Source of the DNA: Metridium senile
Taxonomy: Eukaryota; Cnidaria; Anthozoa; Actiniaria; Metridiidae
Reading direction: 5' to 3'
Length of the DNA: 64,000 nucleotides
Assembly (NCBI GenBank): GCA_949775045.1
Contig: OX459096.1
Location: 34,514,371 to 34,578,370 of the forward strand
Shown here one piece after another: positions 58,001-64,000 of this stretch (positions within the stretch are counted from its first letter, which is position 1; each line of letters starts with the position of its first letter). The position numbers and the translations under genes were made by a program. The notes under the pieces were generated by a model that saw nothing but the letters and a program-made list of their open reading frames with translations, had not been told where the DNA came from and did not search any database.

Positions 58001-60657
58001 AGCAGCAGCAGAAACAGCAACAACGACCACCACCACGACAACTACATCATCAACAACAACAGCAGCAGCAGCAGCAACAAAATCAATAGTAACAACATCA
58101 ACAGCAGCAGCAACAACAACATCAATAGTAACAACATCAACAGCAGCAGCAGCAGCAACATCAACAGCAGCAGCAGCAACATCAACAGTAACAACAACAT
58201 CAACAGCAGCAGCAACAGCAACATCAACAACACTGACAACATGCACAGTCGGCGTCAATTTAACTGATATATTGTCAGTGCTTTAGTGGAACGGTATATC
58301 GATATAGATTTGACGGTTATCCAAAGTTTACTGTAATTGTATATATTTCTCATAAAATCAAGATCATTTGTCAACAACTCCACGTATATCACGACTTCAA
58401 ACAGTGATAAAAACAGCGAGGATACAACAACACTTTAACTAATCAACAACAAACCTGACCAACATATCACCCAACAAAATGATACAGTCTTTAACAGCGC
58501 CAGTCACCACGTTATATGGTCACTTACCATTTTCCAGTTAACTCCAATGAAAAAAGGATGTGTTTTGGCATGAGAACTGTTATAAAACTGTCCTTTAAGA
58601 AGCCTTGTGATCAAGTCACGTGCAAATACTGATAATGAACTTGGTAGACTGAATGATGTTGAAGCTACGCGGGAAAGACTGTCAACCAAACAAGATAATA
58701 AAACAAAATTAGCAACAACAAAAAACAAGAAAAGAACAGCACAAATAGAGTAAAAGCCCTAATTCCGCAAAATAGATGTTGCATTAAACACCAATTTTGA
58801 CTGTTATACTTTTTTTCAAAGTTGCGGCGACACAGTAGCGATAAAAGGATTGCTGTTGTAAACGGGCCTCAATATACAACAAAAATTTAATAAACACTGA
58901 ATGAGCATTACATACGAAACAAAACAGTTAAGAAGAGTAAAGAAGGTTGAAGAAATAATATCTGTAATTGAAACATGATAGTAGCAATAAAATAACACGA
59001 AAACAAAGAAAGAACAAGACATAAAACACAGTAAAAGACGCAAAAAAGACAGAAAATAAAATTTATCCAGTAAAAATAGATATTTTGGCCATACTGAAAA
59101 TAGAATAAAAGAAAACATTTGATCTGACATTAATCGGCGAAAAACTCTGAGACGTACAGAGAGTTGTTTTTGACAATTCTACTTGCGTCACTGAAAACCT
59201 ATTCAAACAAACCATCAAAACATTTGAACGCTTGTTTGCTGTAACAAAAAAGAAGAAATTAACCTTTGGCTTGGTGAAGACGTACAGGCATCAAAACGCA
59301 TCGCTATTGGTAGCCGTCAAAAAGAGATTTACAACATTAATCCGATTTCAAATGGCGACTCCCATAAGGTATCGCTTTTGAAAAACTGGGTGATAATATT
59401 TTGATCGGAGTGATTCTTTTGACGATCGACGAGAGACTTGGAATGAATTCCTGACAAATTGACAAACTTCTTTATTTCGTGTATATTATTTTTGAAGGCT
59501 TATTCTACGCGTCATGCTTCTCCTATACGCTTCTCTCGTCTTCCAGTTCAAATTCCTGCGTCAGTCCATATGACTAGATAGAGCTCGCTGCCTCGTTTTC
59601 TATTTCTTCAATATTTTATTCCACAACGATTTACCGAATTAATATACCCCTGTAGTTTTGTTGGATTGTTTATGACGTCTTACTAACTATAATGTCAATA
59701 CAGTCCTATGGTCACTGAGCGCAAACCATGAGGCAAAGCAACCTCTTTAAGTCAATTTGAAGAAAAAATGGCTGTTTACAACAGAATCAAAGATGACAAA
59801 ACACTTGGGCGAAAATATAAACAATTAGCAGTTAATATTCACGTTAATAAAGAGCTTACCCTTCCTGAGGCGAGGTTTTATTGTTTAACATACTTGTGAA
59901 GTATTCTTTTGAGAACAATTGCAATATCGCTAGACCAAGAAGCTGAAAGTCAACTTTAAGTTCTCGCTCGGAGCTTTTTCCATGTGTGTTTTCACACAAG
60001 TTTACTCTTGTAAAACCATACATGCTACAAACACACTCTTCTCTAGTCCAGTAAGTTTTGCCACAAAAACTTCTCCATAAAACAATATGTCCAGTGTTGT
60101 CGATAAAAACTTTGTCCAAACCAAGGCCACCATACATATAACCATGCGAATGAAGTTCTTCTAAAGCACTCAGAATTTCACTTGCATAGTACTGAACGAC
60201 AATCTCCGATAAAGGCCCATGTTGTATACATAAAGACTCTAAACTCCTCTCTCCAATGTAGTCAAGTATGTAATATAACTTAGTACTAGTTTGAAAAGTA
60301 AACTTCAAATTAACCCAGAATTTGGACAAGTGATAGTACGTTTCCTGTAGATTGGTGTCAATCGTACCATGTGAGCCGTTTTTACGCGACGCAACTTCCA
60401 TCACATAATAATGGCCATTTGTTTTATGACGAACTTTGAAGATTTTGGACTCCTCATTGCGAGCGATAAACTAAGAAATAAAACAATATGTATAAGTATA
60501 ATCTAACTAAGTCAACAAGAAAAACGATTATGTTGAATACATTCTAGACGGCTTATTAAGAAACTTCTAGATATAACGGTTTTGATTTAGAAATACTTGA
60601 TTAACTTACCGCTTCAACCTCAAAACAATCTGTACCATGTAAAGTTCTCATTGACAT
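46633..60657 (-). CDS. AGC pseudokinase - RhoGEF (DH-PH) fusion protein, complete
   Basis: Eighteen exons give 4,764 coding bases (1,587 residues plus stop) with all phases closing. Exons: 60610-60657, 59860-60470, 58528-58678, 55454-57878, 54821-55056, 53895-53944, 53686-53821, 53267-53341, 52975-53052, 51685-51768, 51073-51138, 50010-50089, 49525-49639, 48892-49050, 48126-48227, 47484-47612, 47103-47145, 46633-46808. Layout: degenerate AGC kinase domain (1-270), low-complexity linker (271-1157), CxxC...CxxC (1160-1189), DH domain (about 1192-1385), PH-like tail (1386-1587). DH domains exchange nucleotide on Rho GTPases, so the likely role is a Rho activator regulated by a non-catalytic kinase fold (inference). 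I do not recognise a named orthologue. The start is the first ATG after an in-frame stop; a further upstream coding exon cannot be excluded. The pseudokinase-to-linker join is in phase and continues into an AGC-like C-tail. Confidence 0.8.
47696..47954. mobile_element. Inverted-repeat element with GC-rich ends and an 8-base target duplication
   Basis: CCCGG(G)n-ATACTCCC and GTCCAAGTGGTAGGGGTGAT at left are mirrored by ATCATCCCTACCACTTGGAC and AGAGTACCTCCGGG at right. CTTTGATT flanks it on both sides (47688-47695 and 47955-47962). The G run of 18 is likely to be unstable. Confidence 0.7.
48465..48610. mobile_element. Imperfect foldback (GAGGTCTGTACGG / CCGGACAGACC)
   Basis: TTAACCGAGCGTGAGGTCTG, AAAATATCAGACCGCGGTCTT and their partners AGACCGAGGTCTGATATTTTT, CAGACCGAACAAGCGAGGTTA form a hairpin. 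The exact ends are unclear. Confidence 0.45.
49525..55056 (-). CDS. Zinc-ribbon-like motif and DH (RhoGEF) domain, exons 5-13
   Basis: Exons 54821-55056, 53895-53944, 53686-53821, 53267-53341, 52975-53052, 51685-51768, 51073-51138, 50010-50089 and 49525-49639. After SDSEIERADSGIGGDIG comes CPEC-22-CPKC (residues 1160-1189), a four-cysteine metal-site pattern directly in front of DH. The DH core is well formed: CR1 RKEAIIELVQTEINYANDLQ, then EFYSPLQSGGILQPDQLAEIFLNL, VGSIFLESVDFFQSYEIYC, and CR3 DLNSFLLAPIQRIMKYPLLLSRI, ending in the usual long helix to RINA. The residues of the exchange surface look kept, so it is probably an active GEF; which Rho protein it acts on cannot be told. Confidence 0.88.
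49785..49940. repeat. ATC/ATT microsatellite
   Basis: Interrupted ATCATCATT units in the intron between the exons at 49525 and 50010. Confidence 0.75.
50121..50927. mobile_element. TAGAG-type inverted-repeat element split by a nested insertion
   Basis: Left end 50121-50225 and right end 50895-50927 share AAAAGCRTGAAACACTA in opposite orientation; the internal CAATAGAAAACAATAGAATT phrase relates it to 607-751 and 20818-20952. Confidence 0.6.
50229..50891. mobile_element. Harbinger-like nested element with TTA target duplication
   Basis: GGGGTGGACCATTAGAAGTT opens it and the exact complement closes it; TTA flanks both sides (50226-50228, 50892-50894), the usual 3-base target of PIF/Harbinger transposases. 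Internally A-rich with repeated GAGACTTTGAGACATCAAAA phrases; no transposase. Confidence 0.7.
51955..52965. repeat. 12-base array ACAAGTAAACAG/A, about 1 kb
   Basis: Roughly 65 units in the intron between RhoGEF exons 9 and 10; ends next to the donor of exon 52975-53052. Because 12 is a multiple of three it yields Cys/Phe/Leu and Val/Tyr/Leu frames of about 300 codons that are not genes. Confidence 0.95.
53995..54812. repeat. 27-base minisatellite TCAGTCGGTTAGGTCTGACGACAAGCTA, interrupted
   Basis: About 15 units at 53995-54412, then the inserted element 54413-54743, then two or three more units to 54812. Ends beside the donor of exon 54821-55056. Confidence 0.85.
54413..54743. mobile_element. 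Inverted-repeat element inserted into a minisatellite
   Basis: AGGCCTAGTCTGGGACCT at left and AGGTCCCAGACTAGGCCT at right, with CAGTCG duplicated on both sides (54407-54412, 54744-54749). Inside, GCGAGTTAAG is repeated many times near both ends. Confidence 0.7.
55454..57878 (-). CDS. Linker exon of the pseudokinase-RhoGEF gene (about 808 residues, low complexity)
   Basis: One 2,425-nt exon, by far the longest in the window. It starts VNARLTTPPSITRK, which continues the AGC C-tail after NWKM, and becomes rich in Ser, Thr, Asn, Gln, Arg and Lys with no predicted fold visible. Many basophilic kinase-type sites occur (for example RKTS, RRRSREN, RTSS, RRAS). A 42-base tandem duplication (about 57555-57620) repeats MFGRQPEPSP. 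The 3' part is acidic (ENDAMDDIFDENEAEP). Expected role: flexible, phosphorylatable tether between the pseudokinase and the GEF (inference). Confidence 0.85.
57905..58245. repeat. CAA/CAG microsatellite
   Basis: CAACAACAGCAGCAGCAACA and CATCAACAGCAGCAG blocks directly upstream of the acceptor of the long linker exon. Confidence 0.9.
58528..60657 (-). CDS. Pseudokinase module (exons 1-3): AGC fold lacking all catalytic residues
   Basis: Exons 60610-60657, 59860-60470 and 58528-58678. AGC-type landmarks are clear: FKVRHKTNGHYYVMEV, LKFTFQTSTKLYYILDYI, YYASEILSALEELHSHG, LDKVFIDNTGHIVLW, then ARDLITRLLKGQ and HPFFIGVNWKM. The catalytic positions are lost: the glycine loop is absent (residues 18-28), the ATP-binding Lys is Glu41 (VMEV for AMKV), the catalytic HRD/YRD is YGG (129-131) with Gly133 for the following Lys, and DFG is RSF (149-151). 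It is therefore a pseudokinase and presumably a scaffold or allosteric module. The activation segment is shortened. The nearest fold relatives are S6K/SGK/RSK-like AGC kinases; the exact subfamily is not resolved. Confidence 0.85.
58679..59859. other. Intron 2 of the RhoGEF gene, no recognisable feature
   Basis: AT-rich sequence of 1.2 kb between two pseudokinase exons. I saw no repeat, inverted-repeat element or exon here. Some activation-segment sequence missing from the kinase could have been in an exon here, but the phases on both sides already match. Confidence 0.6.
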
Positions 60658-61471
60658 TTTGTCTTTTATTCGGAGTAAGTCTTTAGCAACATAACTAGTC
60701 CTCGGTTTGAATACAACATGTCAAAGTGTTTTACGACCATTGTTTTACAAACTTTGATCAACTGTAAAACTGGTCCAAGAAGATTAAGCGTGCCATGATT
60801 TTATGATGGACTATCGTTTTAACATTGCTTTTCTACGGTAGTTTTCCATTGCCTTCATACAGGCCGTCATTTTCAAGGGCTTCTAATCCTAATAAAACAT
60901 TACAGTAATCTTTCTAGGCTAACTTATTTCCATAATTTGATTGACAAATGAGATTACATGGAACTAGCTCACGATTATTGCCGTACTTAATTACAATACC
61001 CAGGGTAGCATAGCAACAGCAAAGGCGGGAAGTTAATCACTGTACATTTCAATAAACCTTAGGTTGACTAAAACACAACAAAAAGTGATGCAAAATACAT
61101 ACAACTGTCAAACGCTCTCGCCAACGAATAAATTTAAAGCTGAAAAGGTTTATTTTTAAGTTTGATGATATTAAAAAAATATCAAATCAAATTATGCATT
61201 GTCAAGGAGCACAAACGTATTCTTCTCGAAACAATAGATGAGATAAATGGTACAAAGTTTAAGGGATAAACAAGCTTTGCTACCGGCTTGGTCTCATATC
61301 GTACATGATGACGTAGATGTACGCAAGACCGGGGGACCCGTTGTTTGATAATCCTTTAATTACTATATCATTGTACTCTAGAAAGAAAGGATATGCATAA
61401 TTGTATTGCATGTTTTCAGTTTTTACACAGAAGGAGCGCGTCCGATGATTATACCGAGACACGCATTATAG

Positions 61472-61828
61472 ATGGTGTCCAGTACATATTTAGGATCTAC
61501 AACTTTACACATACAACTCACGTCCAAAATAGAACCTGACGATCAAGATACTGGAATATGCGCTAGATGGAAAATAGCCTGCGTCACATCCGGACTTTGT
61601 CATGGAAAACCAATAACAAACCAGCAAGCAAGAAAAGTACAAACGAACAATGACGATATGTCTGTTTCAATTAAGGTTGATTGTATGGCATCTGAATCTC
61701 AGCAACTGAATTATCTTGTTTTGCACTTTGTACAAAACGCAATTCCAACACAAACTTATATCCCGTTAAGTCCCGAAATTTTCTTTCGGGCTTCTATGAT
61801 TGCAATGGTACCATTGCAATTACTTTAA
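61472..61828 (+). CDS. Unrecognised open reading frame of 118 codons, doubtful
   Basis: An uninterrupted plus-strand frame starting MVSSTYLGSTTLHIQL and ending MVPLQLL lies in the gap between ACTR3 and the RhoGEF gene. It contains four cysteines and no recognisable domain, signal peptide or membrane segment. An AATAAA occurs about 100 bases downstream (near 61934). Composition is not clearly different from random, so it may be chance. Confidence 0.15.
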   Translation: MVSSTYLGSTTLHIQLTSKIEPDDQDTGICARWKIACVTSGLCHGKPITNQQARKVQTNNDDMSVSIKVDCMASESQQLNYLVLHFVQNAIPTQTYIPLSPEIFFRASMIAMVPLQLL

Positions 61829-62237
61829 TTGCTTTATACACCGCGACGATCATACTCATACACAGCTTATATTCTATTACCAAAAACTACATATTTGTTT
61901 ATATTGAATTTTATATTTACTACCATTGGTATAAATAAACTTATTGTATTGTACATCGTTCAGCTTCCAGCATATCAAACTGGTTTGTAGCTAGTTACAT
62001 TGCCTCAGATGTCAGACAATCAACCTTTAGGAACCAGTAGCACGGCAATATGCAGCACGCAAGTAACTAGTTGAGAAAGAACCACCACAAACTAATTACA
62101 ACAATCATCAAAATTTATTGACAAAAATATAAAATTCATTCTTATTCTAGCGAAAGTCTGGTTAAAGTGAAGTGATATTGCTAGACTCAACAAAATACAG
62201 AAGCAATCAATAAAAAGGCTAAACATTGAAGGGACTA

Positions 62238-62441
62238 AAGGCGCCGTTACACTGCATTTTATTCAGCAAGTTGTCTCATGCCGATACGACACAAGTTGCT
62301 GAAGACAAGTACTGTGTACCAGAGGCTGTCTCTTAATACCTTTTTTACAGACAGCATTGCACAAATTAGAGTTTAGTTCTACTTTTCGCAGTGGAACTCA
62401 GCTACTTGCAACAAGCATTGCACAATGTAACAGCGCTTTAA
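62238..62441. mobile_element. Dispersed GCAACTTGT-palindrome repeat, copy 2 with inverted ends
   Basis: Ends AAAGGCGCCGTTACACTGC and CAATGTAACAGCGCTTT are near complements; the core repeats CAGCAAGTTGTC / ACAAGTTGCTGAAGAC. Lies downstream of the ACTR3 stop. Confidence 0.55.
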
Positions 62442-62709
62442 CATCCAGTCTTTTCAACAAATAATGGTTGCTTTCACTTGAAACCCTTCCCTTCCCTCTT
62501 TACATGGATATATTTTACGTATTTATAGTATTGGTATTTTTAGTCTTCTAATTAGTTTGGATTCGACAGTCTTATTAGCTTGCAAGCTTTATCGAGAGCG
62601 GTTCAGTTGTATGAACAAAATAATGTTTCATATATGAGCTATAAGAAAATCAAAGATATAAAAACAAAGCATTCTATTGGTACTGCCAGTACTGACTATT
62701 CTAATGTGA

Positions 62710-63697
62710 TCAAGACATGACTCCAAACACTGGATTGTGACGACAAATACTTGGGCCATGCTCATCGTAGTCTGCTTTAGTATGGCAAACGGAGTAGAAC
62801 TCAGGCTGGAAACAAAAAGGTTTGGATAAGACTTACGAAAATGAATATATTTGAAGAAAAAAAAGGCTGTAAGATGTAATTATTTTCTTTGTTAGTCGCT
62901 TCTTTTCTAATGCTGGCCTTTTGCCCTTGTGAAAAAAAAACCCCACTTTGTAAAGATGTGTGACTTAAAGTTAGTAGGAGACTGAGACTGCTTACCGTTG
63001 ATGCCAGCATACTTCCACCAAACCATACAGCATAACGTTGCATATGATGAGAAATAACTTGTGTGTCAATGGGCTTGGGCTATCAAAACAACATTGAATA
63101 TAAATACACATGGTGATGATGATGATAGTAATGATGATTCATCAGTATGGCAGTGATAACGATGACAATGATACATCAATGGTAATGATGATGATACTAT
63201 GATGGTGGTGATGGATTGTTGGTAATGATGATGATACTATGATGGTGGTGATGGATTGTTGGTAATAATGATGATACTATGGTGGTGGTGATAGATTGTT
63301 GGTAATAATGATGATACTATGATGGTGGTGATAGATTGTTGGTAATGATGATGACACTACATGTATGTTGGTGGTGGTGATGGTGATGCATTGTTGGTAA
63401 TGATGATGATACTATGGTGATGATGATGCTATGGTGATGATGATAGTATGATGGTGATGATACTATGATGGTGATGATACTATGATGGTGATACATCGAT
63501 GGTGATGCATTGTTGGTAATGATGATGATACTATGATGATGATGATAATAAGACTCATCAATGATTCCTACCTTTATTCTTCCCATACTCAAAGTCTCAC
63601 TAAACTTCAACCTGGCATCAACAGATCTTTTAATATCTCGTTGAAGACGACGTCCAAAATCACGGAACATAGTTGACCCTCCAGACAAGACAATATT
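62710..63697 (-). CDS. ACTR3: Actin-related protein 3 (Arp3), last three exons
   Basis: Exons 63572-63697, 62996-63079 and 62710-62805 encode the C-terminal 101 residues. [20 protein letters not shown] is the Arp3 form of the actin phosphate-2/subdomain-4 motif, followed by [28 protein letters not shown] and [20 protein letters not shown], ending FGVMS and TGA at 62710-62712. Arp3 is one of two actin-like subunits of the Arp2/3 complex that nucleates branched actin at membranes. All three exons are phase 0. The 5' part lies right of the window. Possible AATAAA at 62113-62118. GAT-type microsatellites fill intron 63080-63571. Confidence 0.97.
63105..63550. repeat. GAT/GGT minisatellite
   Basis: Units TAATGATGATGATACTATGA + TGGTGGTGATGGATTGTTGG, five or more times, in the ACTR3 intron; ends next to the donor of exon 63572-63697. 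Confidence 0.85.
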
Positions 63698-64000
63698 CTA
63701 GAATTGGACAATAGGAAACTTGTTAGTATAATATAACTCTGTTCTGCAACTTGTCTTGAGAAAGAATGTCACATAGTGTCTTTAGAAACAAATATTGATT
63801 GCAGTAACATCAACCTAGACATTTCGAACCAGTAGGAACTCAATCTACATCTTTATTAGCTGATAAAAATTGTAAAATATTACATCAACTGTTTACATAA
63901 TATGTGTATATAATAAATATTTAATTAATAATTGAAAAGTTACAATGAGTAATAAAAATAGTAATAATAAGACGAAATAATAGTTCAAGTTAACAACTTG

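Larger units (their letters stand above)
60658..62709. other. Intergenic spacer between ACTR3 and the RhoGEF gene
   Basis: Contains the 5' flank of the RhoGEF gene, the doubtful plus-strand frame (61472-61828), the inverted-repeat element 62238-62441 and the probable ACTR3 3' UTR. No TATA box or clear promoter motif was recognised. Confidence 0.5.

Noticed and set aside
57781..58258. Leu/Val/Ala-rich frames upstream of the linker exon
   Set aside because: CAA/CAG microsatellite in the intron; the true exon begins after the AG at 57879.
58528..60657. Pseudokinase as a separate, decayed gene
   Set aside because: No stop or frameshift, good splice sites, in-phase join to the linker and an AGC-like tail across the junction favour one gene, though cDNA proof is lacking.

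Overview
The window is animal nuclear DNA: AT-rich, with many short exons bounded by GT/AG, large introns full of simple repeats and short inverted-repeat elements, a DIRS-type retrotransposon and tRNA-derived SINEs. The genes are deeply conserved in metazoans. The repeat content (DIRS with split direct repeats, hammerhead-like Penelope relics, many foldback elements) suits an invertebrate such as a cnidarian or sponge, but the species cannot be fixed from the sequence.

All three recognisable host genes lie on the minus strand, head to tail. From right to left, in transcription order: (1) the last three exons of ACTR3 (Arp3), 63697-62710. (2) A complete 18-exon gene, 60657-46633, encoding a predicted 1,587-residue protein with an unusual order of parts: a degenerate AGC-family pseudokinase, an 808-residue low-complexity linker in one exon, a four-cysteine zinc-ribbon-like motif, a RhoGEF (DH) domain and a divergent PH-like tail. 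(3) DNAJC13/RME-8, 44864 to beyond position 1, with 59 exons and 1,704 residues in the window. It has the N-terminal PH-like region, a GYF domain, IWN motifs and a DnaJ domain with HPD; roughly the last quarter of the protein lies off the left edge.

The exon phases of both long genes close exactly over their whole length. I read the splice sites by eye from the sequence and from family similarity.

The intron between DNAJC13 exons 25 and 26 (18201-30386) holds a full DIRS-like retrotransposon (24943-30032) with Gag, RT-RNase H and tyrosine-recombinase frames and the A1...B1-A2-B2 repeat layout. A second, apparently identical 605-base copy of its 3' end runs into a 200-N gap at 19246. The two halves of one foldback element flank 18641 and 30032, which suggests a single insertion there and makes 19246-25547 suspect as a chimeric join. 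That suspect piece carries a lone plus-strand terminal exon, a SINE and satellites.

Several intronic minisatellites have copied the edge of the neighbouring exon together with its splice site. Many introns contain non-autonomous inverted-repeat elements, including TTAA-flanked foldbacks of up to 1.8 kb and two nested pairs. The system most worth follow-up is the pseudokinase-RhoGEF protein. The trio ACTR3 / RhoGEF / RME-8 touches actin nucleation, Rho signalling and endosomal sorting, but nothing here shows that they act together.
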